From positions 1,054,001 to 1,118,000 of the forward strand of contig NZ_JACVFC010000002.1 in the NCBI RefSeq assembly GCF_014529935.1: a DNA stretch of 64,000 bases. Reading direction: 5' to 3'. The notes below the pieces were generated by a model that did not search any database, was not told the DNA's origin, and saw only the letters and a list, made by a program, of their open reading frames with translations. A program made the position numbers and the translations under genes. Of the stretch, positions 1 to 8,568 are shown one piece after another (position 1 is the stretch's first letter; every line of letters starts with the position of its first letter). This stretch comes from Chitinophaga qingshengii (lineage in GTDB: Bacteria; Bacteroidota; Bacteroidia; Chitinophagales; Chitinophagaceae).

Positions 1-363
1 ATCCACGCCTACTTCCGCACATTTTTTCACAAAGGCTTCCACGCCGTACAGCAACACAGGATTTAAATAACCCATGAGGATAACGGGAACGTGTATACGA
101 TCTCTGAAACCATCCAGTTGTTCAAAGAGTTTATGCAGGCTCATACCATTTTTCAGCGCGCGGGTACCGCTATCCTGGATCACGGGGCCATCGGCCAGCG
201 GATCGGAGAAAGGCATGCCCAGCTCTATGAGGTCTGCGCCATGTTGTTGCAGGGCCGTCATCACCGGCAGGGTGTCGTTGAGTTCCGGGAAACCGGCAGT
301 GCAATATATATTCAAAACGCCATGTTGTTTGGCAGCAAACAATTGGTCAATACGGTTTTGCAT
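1..363 (-). CDS. trpA: Tryptophan synthase alpha subunit, N-terminal part (cut by window edge)
   Basis: TrpA cleaves indole-3-glycerol phosphate to indole and glyceraldehyde 3-phosphate; indole is channelled to TrpB. The frame runs open from an ATG at 363 to base 1, giving the first 121 residues of a protein that is normally about 255-270 long. The TIM-barrel start is recognisable: ADLIELGMPFSDPLADGP (residues 43-60) carries the equivalents of the catalytic Glu (E47) and Asp (D58). It is the last trp gene seen and starts 8 bases after the trpB stop. Nothing suggests a real truncation; the C-terminal half lies outside the window. Confidence 0.97.
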   Translation of the reverse strand, partial: MQNRIDQLFAAKQHGVLNIYCTAGFPELNDTLPVMTALQQHGADLIELGMPFSDPLADGPVIQDSGTRALKNGMSLHKLFEQLDGFRDRIHVPVILMGYLNPVLLYGVEAFVKKCAEVGVD

Positions 364-371
364 ACTCCAAT

Positions 372-1580
372 TTATTTATTCATGTGACGGATATAGGTAT
401 TCAGGTCTTTATCACCACGGCCGGAAAGGCATACCACCACTACATCATCAGCATTGAAGGGGATGTCTTTCAGTTTAGCCAGCGCATGGGCTGATTCCAT
501 GGCGGGAATAATACCTTCCAGTTTGCTCAGCTCATAACCGGCGGCCAGGGCTTCTTCATCGGTAGCGTCGAGGAACATGGCGCGGCCTGTTTCATACAGG
601 TGTGCGTGCATGGGCCCGATACCGGGATAGTCCAGTCCGGCGGAGATAGAATAAGGCTCGGTGATCTGGCCGTCTTCTGTTTGCATGAGCAATGTTTTAG
701 CAGCGTGGATGATACCTATTTTACCCAGTTGGGTAGTAGCAGCAGAGTGACCGCTGTGTACCCCTTTACCACCGGCTTCTACGGCGACCAGCTTTACGGC
801 GTCTTCATCCAGGTAGTGGAAGAAAGCGCCTGCTGCGTTACTACCGCCACCAATGCAGGCAACTACGTAGTCAGGCAGTTCGCTGCCGGTTTTTTCCAGC
901 AACTGTTTGCGGATTTCTTCGCTGATCACAGACTGGAGGCGGGCCACCATATCAGGATAAGGATGCGGACCGGCAGCGGTACCGAGGATATAATGCGTAT
1001 CTACCGGGTTGTTGATCCAGTCGCGGATCGCTTCGTTGGTAGCGTCTTTTAAGGTTTGACTGCCGCTGGTGGCCGCTACTACGGTAGCTCCCAGCATTTT
1101 CATGCGGGACACGTTGGGCGCTTGTCTTTCGATGTCGATGCTACCCATGTATACCACGCATTCCATGCCCATCAGCGCACAAACAGTGGCGGTAGCCACC
1201 CCGTGCTGACCGGCGCCGGTTTCCGCGATGATACGGCTTTTGCCCAGGCGTTTTGCCAGCAGGATTTGCCCGATGGTGTTGTTTATCTTATGGGCGCCGG
1301 TATGGTTCAGGTCTTCTCTTTTGAGGTAGATTTTCGCCTTGTATTTTTCAGACAGGCGTTTAGCAAAATACAGCGGAGAAGGGCGGCCTACATAATCCCG
1401 CAGCAGGGATTCAAATTCCTGTTGAAAAGAAGGGTCGCTGAGCACTTCCATATATTTCCGTTGCAGTTCATCCACGTTGGGGAACAGCATCTCGGGAACA
1501 TAAGCGCCACCAAACCTGCCATAATAGCCATTCTTATCTACCTGATATCTGGATTTGCTGGTGTCAATTGCAATGTCCAT
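372..1580 (-). CDS. trpB: Tryptophan synthase beta subunit
   Basis: TrpB is the PLP enzyme that condenses indole with L-serine to L-tryptophan, in an alpha2-beta2 complex with TrpA. The product has 402 residues, normal for the family. The PLP lysine lies in [12 protein letters not shown] (K98) and the phosphate-binding loop is the GGGSNA segment in the second half. The N-terminal segment with [12 protein letters not shown] is typical of the TrpB1 class. It sits between trpF (13-base gap) and trpA (8-base gap), consistent with co-transcription from the trp leader. Confidence 0.98.
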   Translation of the reverse strand: MDIAIDTSKSRYQVDKNGYYGRFGGAYVPEMLFPNVDELQRKYMEVLSDPSFQQEFESLLRDYVGRPSPLYFAKRLSEKYKAKIYLKREDLNHTGAHKINNTIGQILLAKRLGKSRIIAETGAGQHGVATATVCALMGMECVVYMGSIDIERQAPNVSRMKMLGATVVAATSGSQTLKDATNEAIRDWINNPVDTHYILGTAAGPHPYPDMVARLQSVISEEIRKQLLEKTGSELPDYVVACIGGGSNAAGAFFHYLDEDAVKLVAVEAGGKGVHSGHSAATTQLGKIGIIHAAKTLLMQTEDGQITEPYSISAGLDYPGIGPMHAHLYETGRAMFLDATDEEALAAGYELSKLEGIIPAMESAHALAKLKDIPFNADDVVVVCLSGRGDKDLNTYIRHMNK

Positions 1581-1593
1581 GACAAATATTTTT

Positions 1594-2232
1594 TTATTGG
1601 GTTATTTGATTATTGAAGCGCATCCCGTCTACAAACTGTTTTACTTTTTGCAGGTTTTTGATGCCTGGCGCGTCTTCAAATTTGCTGTTGATGTCTACGG
1701 CAAAGAGCGCGGGCAGTTGCAGTTCGCGGATGATATCCACATCTTCCGGGGCGATGCCGCCACTCAGCAGGAACGGATGCTCAAACGGATATTGCTGCAG
1801 CAGTTCCCAGTTGAACCGTTCGCCGGTACCACCATAACCTTTTACAGAGGCTGTATCGAACAGGAAATAATCCGTTGCCGGTACATAAGGCGCTAACGTT
1901 TCCCAGCTCACGTCGTTGCCTATACGAAAAGCTTTGATCACCGGTACTGTTTCCCGGATGGCTGCGCAGAAGACCGGCGTTTCATCACCGTGCAGTTGTA
2001 CGAGGTCCAGCGCATAGTCTGCTACGGTGCGTCGTATCTGTTCGGCCGTAGCATTCACAAATACGCCTACCTTGCGGATACCCGTTGTTTCCCGTACAGT
2101 ACGGGCATCCATCTTATTGGCCGCAAAACGGGGTGACTTTTCATAAAAGATAAATCCCGCGTAATCCACCTGGTTATTGGTCAGCCCTTGCAGATCTGCT
2201 ACCCTGGTTATACCGCAAACTTTAATACGCAT
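1594..2232 (-). CDS. trpF: Phosphoribosylanthranilate isomerase
   Basis: TrpF converts N-(5-phosphoribosyl)anthranilate to the 1-deoxyribulose form (CdRP) by an Amadori rearrangement. The 212-residue TIM barrel begins with MRIKVCGIT, where the Cys is the expected catalytic base, and keeps the C-terminal AVDINSKFE segment with the acidic catalytic residue. It is a separate gene, not fused to trpC as in enterobacteria, and starts 7 bases after the trpC stop. Its last codons (FNNQITQ) are encoded by an AT-rich word that recurs next to the hisD stop. Confidence 0.97.
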   Translation of the reverse strand: MRIKVCGITRVADLQGLTNNQVDYAGFIFYEKSPRFAANKMDARTVRETTGIRKVGVFVNATAEQIRRTVADYALDLVQLHGDETPVFCAAIRETVPVIKAFRIGNDVSWETLAPYVPATDYFLFDTASVKGYGGTGERFNWELLQQYPFEHPFLLSGGIAPEDVDIIRELQLPALFAVDINSKFEDAPGIKNLQKVKQFVDGMRFNNQITQ

Positions 2233-2239
2233 AATGAGA

Positions 2240-3040
2240 TTATTTAGCCTGCAGATCGTTTAATGTTTGTACAAAGTTTTCAAAAGCACGGGCAGGATCT
2301 TCCTGGCGCATAAAATGTTCGCCGATCAGGAAACCTTCGAAGCCGGCTGCTTTGAGTGTTACAATCGCCGCAGGGTCGTTGATACCGCTTTCTGCCACCT
2401 TTATTTTATCTGCCGGTATTTTCGGCGCCAGTTCACAGGAGCGGTTAAAATCCACCTGGAAAGTGATCAGGTCGCGGTTGTTGACCCCTACGAGGTGGGT
2501 ATGGTCCGTTACCTTTTCCAGTTGTGCTTCGCTATGCACTTCCAGCAGTACTTCCAGGCCCAGGTTGTGGGCAAACTGTGCGAGGTGCGCTACCTGTGCA
2601 GCGTCCAGGCATTCCGCGATAAGCAGGATCACATCGGCGCCAATAGCTTTGGCTTCGAGTATCTGGTATTCATCGATCACAAAATCCTTGCGCAAAATGG
2701 GTATCTGGTTGAAGCTGCGGGCCTGTTGCAGGTCGTCGGACGAGCCGCCGAAATATTTTTCGTCGGTTAGTACGGAGAGGCCGGAGGCGCCATAGCGGGT
2801 ATAGGCCGTAGTGACCTGTTGCACCGTTACCTCGCCGTTGATGAGCCCTTTAGAGGGGGAGCGCCGTTTGAATTCTGCGATGATACCGGTTTTTTCCGGG
2901 TGTTGCAGGAAGCTGCGGAGCGAGAGCGGCTCGCGTTCAAACATAGACGTTTGCTGCAGCTCTGCTGCACTGCGTTGTAGTTTGCGGGCCGCTACTTCCA
3001 CCTGTTTATGGGCGACTATTTCTGCTAATATGTTTTTCAT
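2240..3040 (-). CDS. trpC: Indole-3-glycerol phosphate synthase
   Basis: TrpC closes the pyrrole ring of CdRP to give indole-3-glycerol phosphate. The 266-residue length is standard for the monofunctional enzyme. The active-site stretch GIIAEFKRRSPSKG lies at residues 52-65 with E56 and K58, followed by the family motifs ILRKDFVIDEYQI and VAESGI. It starts 5 bases after the trpD stop and ends 7 bases before the trpF start, so it is part of the same transcript. Confidence 0.97.
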   Translation of the reverse strand: MKNILAEIVAHKQVEVAARKLQRSAAELQQTSMFEREPLSLRSFLQHPEKTGIIAEFKRRSPSKGLINGEVTVQQVTTAYTRYGASGLSVLTDEKYFGGSSDDLQQARSFNQIPILRKDFVIDEYQILEAKAIGADVILLIAECLDAAQVAHLAQFAHNLGLEVLLEVHSEAQLEKVTDHTHLVGVNNRDLITFQVDFNRSCELAPKIPADKIKVAESGINDPAAIVTLKAAGFEGFLIGEHFMRQEDPARAFENFVQTLNDLQAK

Positions 3041-3045
3041 CAGCC

Positions 3046-4038
3046 TTATTGTAGTTCAATCAGTTTTTTGAATGCTTTATGGGCATTACCCGATTCCAGG
3101 GATTCCACGGCAGCAGCAAATGCATCTTCATAAGAGTTGTGTTTGCCGAGGCTATAAAGGCCCATGGCGGCGTTGGCCAGTACGACCGAGTTTTGCGCCC
3201 AGGTGCCTTCCCCTTTGAGTATTTTCATAAAGATTTTCGCAGCTTCTTCCACCGTGTTACCGCCGTAGATATCTTCCGGATGTACTTTACGTTTGCCGAG
3301 CTGTTCCGGTGTCCAGTCCTGTTCCCCGGCGTTGGTGATGACTTTGGTATCAGCCGTCAGGGAAATTTCATCATAACCATCGAGACTGTGTACAATGACA
3401 AACTTCTTATCGGTTTGCTGGAACAGGTAATTGTATACGCGTGCCATTTCCAGGCTGTATACGCCAATCAGCTGGTGCTGGGCGAAAGCCGGGTTTACCA
3501 GGGGGCCGAGCATATTAAAGAACGTACGGATACCCAGTTCGCGGCGGATGCCGGCCACATTTTTGAGGGCCGGATGAAACAGCGGAGCGTGCAGAAAACA
3601 GAGGCCTGCTTCTTCCAGTTCTGTACGGAGTTTGGCGTCGTCGGCTTTGAACTTGTAGCCTACCAGCTCCATGAGATTGGAAGCGCCGCTGATGGAAGAC
3701 ACGCCATAGTTGCCGTGTTTAGCCACTTTACCACCGGCGCCGGCCACGATAAAGCACGACAAGGTAGAAATATTAAAGGTATTTTTTGCATCCCCGCCGG
3801 TACCTACGATATCCAGTACATCGTAGCCGTTCAGTTTTACAGGGATACACAGCTCCAGGAGGGCGTCACGGAAGCCCAGCAGCTCATCGATGGTGATGCT
3901 GCGCATAAGGAACACGGTCATGAAAGCAGCAAGTTCACTTTCATTGTACATGCCTTTGGAGATGTTAATCAGGATATCTTTCGCGCCTTCACGGGTGAAG
4001 GTTTTATGTTCGAACAGGTAGTTAAGTATCTTTTTCAT
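3046..4038 (-). CDS. trpD: Anthranilate phosphoribosyltransferase
   Basis: TrpD transfers phosphoribose from PRPP to anthranilate. The 330-residue protein has the alpha-helical N-terminal domain and the PRPP-binding GTGGD loop (residues 79-83, in DIVGTGGDAKNTFN), followed by KHGNYGVSS. The Mg-binding DE pair of this fold is in the YDEISLT region. It is a stand-alone gene, not fused to trpG. A 54-base spacer separates it from trpG, the widest gap inside this operon; I see no clear promoter or terminator there. Confidence 0.97.
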   Translation of the reverse strand: MKKILNYLFEHKTFTREGAKDILINISKGMYNESELAAFMTVFLMRSITIDELLGFRDALLELCIPVKLNGYDVLDIVGTGGDAKNTFNISTLSCFIVAGAGGKVAKHGNYGVSSISGASNLMELVGYKFKADDAKLRTELEEAGLCFLHAPLFHPALKNVAGIRRELGIRTFFNMLGPLVNPAFAQHQLIGVYSLEMARVYNYLFQQTDKKFVIVHSLDGYDEISLTADTKVITNAGEQDWTPEQLGKRKVHPEDIYGGNTVEEAAKIFMKILKGEGTWAQNSVVLANAAMGLYSLGKHNSYEDAFAAAVESLESGNAHKAFKKLIELQ

Positions 4039-4092
4039 ACCAGATTGATGTATTTAAAATGAGCAAAGAGAAGGTGAAAAACGGCGGTGGTA

Positions 4093-4662
4093 TTATATTG
4101 CCAGCCAGTTTTTCAATATCTGTTCTCCCTGTGGCGTGAGTACACTTTCCGGGTGGAACTGTACGCCGCTTACATCGTATTTGTTATGTTGCAGGGCCAT
4201 GATAAAACCTTCCTCATCTTCCGCAGTGAGGGTGAGTTCTGCCGGGAGGGTGGCTTTGTCTATCACCCAGGAGTGATAACGGCCAGCCTGTATCTCGCGG
4301 GGCAGGCCATTAAAGAGGCGTCCTGCATCAGATACAATTTTCACGCTGGTCGCTACGCCGTGGTATACTTCACTGAGGTTGGTCAGCGAACCACCGAAAG
4401 CCTGTCCGATGGCTTGTAAGCCCAGGCATACCCCGAAAATGGATTTGGAAGGCGCATATTCTTTGATCAGCGGCAACAGCAGGCCGGCTTCCTCCGGAAT
4501 ACCGGGACCTGGCGACAGGATGATCTTATCATAGTCGTTCACTTTTTCCAGGGGAATTTCATCGTTGCGGACAACGGTTACTTTGCCGTTGACCAGCTTT
4601 TCCACGAGGTGAACGAGGTTATAGGTAAAAGAGTCGTAATTATCGAAAACGAGGATGTTCAT
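4093..4662 (-). CDS. trpG: Anthranilate synthase component II (glutamine amidotransferase)
   Basis: TrpG hydrolyses glutamine and passes ammonia to TrpE for anthranilate synthesis. The class I amidotransferase triad is visible: the nucleophile C79 in FGVCLGLQAIGQ, and the His/Glu pair in VQFHPES (H170, E172). The oxyanion region LSPGPGIPEEAG is present. The length of 189 residues is normal for a single-domain subunit. In many bacteria this subunit also serves p-aminobenzoate synthase (PabA), and the sequence alone cannot exclude a dual role. One base separates it from the trpE stop, implying translational coupling. Confidence 0.96.
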   Translation of the reverse strand: MNILVFDNYDSFTYNLVHLVEKLVNGKVTVVRNDEIPLEKVNDYDKIILSPGPGIPEEAGLLLPLIKEYAPSKSIFGVCLGLQAIGQAFGGSLTNLSEVYHGVATSVKIVSDAGRLFNGLPREIQAGRYHSWVIDKATLPAELTLTAEDEEGFIMALQHNKYDVSGVQFHPESVLTPQGEQILKNWLAI

Positions 4663-4663
4663 G

Positions 4664-6076
4664 TCAGATTTTTTGTGCCAGCAGGATGGCTTGTTTTAAT
4701 GCATTGAGTTTATTGCCTACTTCCTCCAGTTCGGAAGAAGCTACCGACTTCGCCACTACACCGGCTCCGGCCTGATAGTAAAGGGTGTTCATTTTACTGA
4801 GCATAGAGCGGATCATAATAGCGTGGTTAAAGTTGCCATTAAAGCCCACCCAACCAATACAGCCGCCGTAGAAGCCGCGGGAAGTAGGTTCCAGCTGGTC
4901 AATGATCTGCATAGCGCGATACTTGGGCGCTCCGGAGAGTGTGCCTGCCGGGAAAGAAGAGGCCAGCAAGTCGAAAGGATTCGTGGCCGGATCTACCTGT
5001 CCTTTTACTTCGCTCACCAGGTGGATCACATGTGAATAGTACTGTACCTGGCGGTAGGTAGACACTTCCACGTTGGTGGCGTTTCTGCTGAGGTCATTAC
5101 GGGCAAGGTCCACCAGCATAACGTGTTCTGCATTTTCTTTAGGGTCCTGCAGTAGTTTATCAGCCAGTACTTTATCCTGCCGGTCATCGCCGGTACGGCG
5201 GAAAGTGCCTGCGATCGGGTGTATAGCGGCCACGCCGTCTTTGATCACGATTTGTGCTTCCGGAGAAGAACCCATTAATTTATAATCGCCGTAATCGAAG
5301 AAGAAGAGGTAAGGAGAAGGGTTGATAGAGCGGAGGGCGCGGTATACGTTGAATTCGTCGCCGGAGAAGGACCGTTGGAAAGCGCGGGAGAGGACCACCT
5401 GGAAAACATCACCGCGGAAACAGTGTTGTTTGCCTTGTTCCACCATCTGCATATACTCCGCGTCTGTCATGTTACTGGTTTCCTCTCCGGTGGTGGCAAA
5501 TGGATAGCCGGGGGAATCTTTGTGGCGGATGAGTGATTCTACCAGGTCAAACTCACTATCGAGGCCTTCTATCTGGTTTTCGCAGATGTACAGTTCATCT
5601 TTGAAGTGGTTGATGGCGATCACATATTGGTAAAACCGGTACCGCATCAGGGGTATTTCCGCGTTACCGCCTTTTTTATTTTTATTGAATTCCAGTGTTT
5701 CGAAGAACTGTACTGCATCAAAAGTGCTGTAACCGAAAAGCGTTTGGGCCAGGGGCACCGGGTTATCGGCGTTGAAGGAGAAAGTGCCCAGGAACTTCTG
5801 CAGTTCGTCCAGTACTTTTTGTTTGTCTTTCAGCTCCTTCTTTTCCACCGGCAGATTGGGGTATTTGAATTCAAAGTGGCTGGTAGAAGTCACTTCGATG
5901 CCTGCAATAGGTTTGATGCAGATATAGGAGTAGCTGTTTTCGCTGGCGCGGTAATCGGTGCTTTCCAGGAGGATAGAGCCGGGAAACTTGTCGCGCAACC
6001 GCAGATAGATGCCTACTGGCGTGAAAATGTCCGCCAGCATCTGTTTGGATCTTGTTTTTACTTGAATGGTACGCAT
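4664..6076 (-). CDS. trpE: Anthranilate synthase component I
   Basis: TrpE makes anthranilate from chorismate with ammonia from TrpG, the committed step of the pathway. The 470-residue protein keeps the N-terminal LLES motif (residues 36-39) of the tryptophan feedback-binding site, which favours TrpE over PabB. The C-terminal chorismate-binding motifs include GTLSGAPKYRAMQIIDQLEP and GGCIGWVGFNG. It is the first structural gene, preceded by a 13-codon Trp-rich leader and a hairpin. An in-frame CAC/CAT-rich segment upstream looks like leader RNA rather than protein, so the ATG at 6076 is preferred. Confidence 0.97.
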   Translation of the reverse strand: MRTIQVKTRSKQMLADIFTPVGIYLRLRDKFPGSILLESTDYRASENSYSYICIKPIAGIEVTSTSHFEFKYPNLPVEKKELKDKQKVLDELQKFLGTFSFNADNPVPLAQTLFGYSTFDAVQFFETLEFNKNKKGGNAEIPLMRYRFYQYVIAINHFKDELYICENQIEGLDSEFDLVESLIRHKDSPGYPFATTGEETSNMTDAEYMQMVEQGKQHCFRGDVFQVVLSRAFQRSFSGDEFNVYRALRSINPSPYLFFFDYGDYKLMGSSPEAQIVIKDGVAAIHPIAGTFRRTGDDRQDKVLADKLLQDPKENAEHVMLVDLARNDLSRNATNVEVSTYRQVQYYSHVIHLVSEVKGQVDPATNPFDLLASSFPAGTLSGAPKYRAMQIIDQLEPTSRGFYGGCIGWVGFNGNFNHAIMIRSMLSKMNTLYYQAGAGVVAKSVASSELEEVGNKLNALKQAILLAQKI

Positions 6077-6125
6077 GATATTCAGGGTGAAAGTGATTGC
6101 TATTTGTTAAAAAATGGAGACGCCG

Positions 6126-6163
6126 AAAAAGCCGAAAGGCCCGCTGTGTAACAGCGAGCCTTT
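6126..6163 (-). terminator. trp attenuator hairpin
   Basis: Bases 6135-6146 pair with 6152-6163 in the minus-strand transcript: a 12-bp stem containing one G-U wobble and a 5-base loop. It is followed by CGGC and then UUUUU (6126-6130). It lies between the Trp-rich leader ORF and trpE. This fits a rho-independent attenuator that forms when the ribosome finishes the leader peptide, i.e. when charged tRNA-Trp is plentiful. The U-run is short and offset by four bases, so termination strength is uncertain. I did not resolve the alternative antiterminator pairing. Confidence 0.7.
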
Positions 6164-6203
6164 CCAAGTATATTTCAGACGAAACATGGCACTGTAACAC
6201 AGA

Positions 6204-6245
6204 TCAGGATTTGATTCCGTGCCACCACCAATATTTATTTGTCAT
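6204..6245 (-). CDS. trpL: trp operon leader peptide (MTNKYWWWHGIKS)
   Basis: A 13-codon ORF with three consecutive Trp codons (TGG TGG TGG at residues 6-8) lies between the promoter and the attenuator hairpin upstream of trpE. The composition, position and hairpin about 40 bases downstream are the hallmarks of a leader peptide whose ribosome stalls when charged tRNA-Trp is scarce, favouring transcription of trpEGDCFBA. There is no obvious Shine-Dalgarno sequence, which is common in Bacteroidota. The ATG lies about 15 bases after the predicted transcription start. Confidence 0.85.
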   Translation of the reverse strand: MTNKYWWWHGIKS

Positions 6246-6264
6246 GATATTTTTCATAGCGAGA

Positions 6265-6296
6265 CAAAATTGGAACATTTTTATAACAAATGCAAA
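6265..6296 (-). promoter_or_regulatory. Predicted trp operon promoter
   Basis: On the minus strand TTTG (6293-6296) is followed after 20 bases by CAATTTTG (6265-6272). This differs in one base from the Bacteroidota -7 element TAnnTTTG, and the spacing suits the TTTG -33 element. Transcription would begin near 6258, just upstream of the Trp leader ATG at 6245. It lies downstream of the hisB stop, so the trp genes need not depend on his readthrough. Confidence 0.55.
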
Positions 6297-6333
6297 TTTT
6301 TTTTTCCCGCCGGGCAACCGCTGATGATTTACC

Positions 6334-7470
6334 CTATAACATACCCTTGGTGCTTGGCAGCTGCATATTATACGGATTACGTTTTACCGCCATCCGTATG
6401 GCTTTAGCGAAACTTTTAAAGATCGCCTCTATCTTATGATGTTCATTCTGGCCTTCTGCTTTAATGTTCAAATTTGCCTTCGCGCCATCTGAGAAAGACT
6501 TAAAGAAGTGGAAGAACATTTCGGTAGGCATCTCTCCTATCTTCTCCCGTTTAAATTCCGCATCCCATACCAGCCAGTTACGGCCACCAAAGTCGATGCC
6601 CACCTGCGCCAGGCAGTCATCCATCGGCAGGCAGAAGCCGTAGCGTTCTATCCCGCGTTTGTCGCCCAATCCTTTGGCAATGGCTTCCCCCAGTGCAATA
6701 CCGGTGTCTTCAATGGTGTGGTGCTCATCAATATGCAGGTCACCTTTCGCGACGATACTTAAATCGATGGAACCATGGCGGGCAATCTGATCCAGCATAT
6801 GATCAAAAAAACCTAAACCGGTGCGAATATCTGCTTTACCACTGCCATCCAGATTCAGGTTAATGGTAATATCGGTTTCATTTGTTTTTCGTAGATGCGT
6901 TACCGTTCTAAGGCCCAGTTTCAGGAATTCATAGATGCGGTTCCAGTCGGTAGACTCCAGCGCGATCACCGAAGCCAGCGCCTGTGCAGTCTCATTGATC
7001 TCTGCGCCACCGAGGCCGGTACCTTCGTTGAGCCAGATAGCTTTAGCGCCTAAATTCTTGGCTAGTTGCACATCGGTGATACGGTCACCGATCACAAAAG
7101 AGTTGGCCAGATCATATCCGTCAGAAAAGAAGCGGGTGAGCATACCGGTACCAGGCTTGCGCGTAGGGGCATTATCAGCCGGGAAAGAACGGTCGATGAA
7201 TACTTCACTGAAATTCACGCCTTCGTTTTCAAAGGCTTTCATGATCATATTCTGCGCAGGCCAGAAAGTATCTTCCGGGAAAGATGCCGTACCCAGGCCG
7301 TCCTGGTTGGTCACCATCACCAACTCATAGTCCAGCTCCGCAGCGATGCGGGCCATGTTTACAAATACTTTGGGATAAAACTCCACTTTGTCCAGGCTGT
7401 CGATCTGGTAGGTTGGCGGCACTTCCTTGATAAGCGTACCATCGCGGTCTATAAAGAGCACTCGTTTCAT
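6334..7470 (-). CDS. hisB: Bifunctional histidinol-phosphatase / imidazoleglycerol-phosphate dehydratase
   Basis: This 378-residue fusion catalyses two steps of histidine synthesis. The N-terminal HAD domain (about 1-165) shows the phosphatase signature [11 protein letters not shown], with D8 and D10 as nucleophile and acid/base. The C-terminal domain (about 185-378) is imidazoleglycerol-phosphate dehydratase with the metal-binding [15 protein letters not shown] motif and the [11 protein letters not shown] segment. Its ATG overlaps the hisC stop by 4 bases (ATGA), indicating translational coupling. It is the last his gene here: the trp leader region follows directly rather than hisH-A-F-I. 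Confidence 0.97.
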   Translation of the reverse strand: MKRVLFIDRDGTLIKEVPPTYQIDSLDKVEFYPKVFVNMARIAAELDYELVMVTNQDGLGTASFPEDTFWPAQNMIMKAFENEGVNFSEVFIDRSFPADNAPTRKPGTGMLTRFFSDGYDLANSFVIGDRITDVQLAKNLGAKAIWLNEGTGLGGAEINETAQALASVIALESTDWNRIYEFLKLGLRTVTHLRKTNETDITINLNLDGSGKADIRTGLGFFDHMLDQIARHGSIDLSIVAKGDLHIDEHHTIEDTGIALGEAIAKGLGDKRGIERYGFCLPMDDCLAQVGIDFGGRNWLVWDAEFKREKIGEMPTEMFFHFFKSFSDGAKANLNIKAEGQNEHHKIEAIFKSFAKAIRMAVKRNPYNMQLPSTKGML

Positions 7471-8543
7471 GCAGATACCGGTGTTTCAGTTTTCGGAATA
7501 AAAGATTTTAAAGCATCGAGGAGTTGCACGTTTTCCTCCGGCGTGCCCACGGTGATACGGAGGCAGCCCATGCAGAGTTCTACTTTGGAGCGGTCACGCA
7601 CTACTATACCCTTTTCCGTCAGGTATTGATAAATACCTTTGGCATCGGTGGTTTGTACCAGTATGAAGTTGGCATCGCTGGGGTATACGTTCAGCACCTG
7701 CGGCAGCTTTTCCAGGCCGGCAGAAAGCAGATCACGCTCCACCACGATATCACGTATCCATTCGTTCACCTGCGCTATATTGTTCAGCGCCTGCAAAGCC
7801 AGGTCCTGCGTAGCCTGCCCGATATTATAGGGAGGTTTCACCTTATTGAACACGTTGATGATATCCTCTCCGGCGAAAGCCATGCCTACGCGAAGTCCTG
7901 CCAGTCCCCATGCTTTGGACAGGGTTTGCAGCACCACGAGGTTCGGGTACTCTGTCAGCTCCTGGATAAAAGACTTCTGACGGGAGAAATTAATATAGGC
8001 TTCATCCACCACCACAATACCATCAAAATTATTCAGCAGCAATTCCACATCTTCCCGGTTGATAGAATTGCCGGTAGGATTGTTCGGAGAGCAAATGAAT
8101 ATCAGTTTGGTATTTTCATCCACCGCCTGTTGCAGTGCTTCGAGGTCCAGCTGGAAATCGGGCGTGAGGCTCACTTTGCGGATGGTTACATCGTTGATGT
8201 GGGCGCTTACTTCATACATACCGTAGGTAGGCGGGCAAAGCACCACGTTATCACGGCCACCGGGATTGCAGAAAGCACGGTACAGCAAATCAATGGGTTC
8301 ATCGCTGCCGTTGCCGAGGAAGATATTCTGCGGCGGTACGCCTTTGATATCGGCCAGTTTGTATTTCAACGGCCACTGCATCGGATCGGGGTAGCGGTTA
8401 TAGTTAACCGGCAACGGCGAACCGAAGCTGTTTTCGTTGGCATCCAGGAATACGGAAGCCTGTCCTTTAAACTCATCCCTGGCAGAGGAATAAGGTACCA
8501 GTCTTTTTATATTTTCCCTGAGCAGGGATTCGAGATTAAACAT
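7467..8543 (-). CDS. hisC: Histidinol-phosphate aminotransferase
   Basis: HisC transaminates imidazole-acetol phosphate to L-histidinol phosphate. It is a fold-type I PLP enzyme with the lysine in [15 protein letters not shown], the SPNNPTG motif and the conserved C-terminal arginine region. I chose the ATG at 8543 ([12 protein letters not shown], 358 residues). The frame stays open upstream to 8669, but that extension would read back through the end of hisD and has no family similarity. A 25-base AT-rich spacer separates it from hisD, and its stop overlaps the hisB start. Confidence 0.95.
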   Translation of the reverse strand: MFNLESLLRENIKRLVPYSSARDEFKGQASVFLDANENSFGSPLPVNYNRYPDPMQWPLKYKLADIKGVPPQNIFLGNGSDEPIDLLYRAFCNPGGRDNVVLCPPTYGMYEVSAHINDVTIRKVSLTPDFQLDLEALQQAVDENTKLIFICSPNNPTGNSINREDVELLLNNFDGIVVVDEAYINFSRQKSFIQELTEYPNLVVLQTLSKAWGLAGLRVGMAFAGEDIINVFNKVKPPYNIGQATQDLALQALNNIAQVNEWIRDIVVERDLLSAGLEKLPQVLNVYPSDANFILVQTTDAKGIYQYLTEKGIVVRDRSKVELCMGCLRITVGTPEENVQLLDALKSFIPKTETPVSA

Positions 8544-8568
8544 GATATTTTGATATTTGGATATTTGA

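Noticed and set aside
5871-6200. 109-residue minus-strand frame overlapping the trp leader region and the start of trpE
   Set aside because: It reads through the attenuator hairpin and is out of frame with trpE; the short Trp-rich leader explains the region better.
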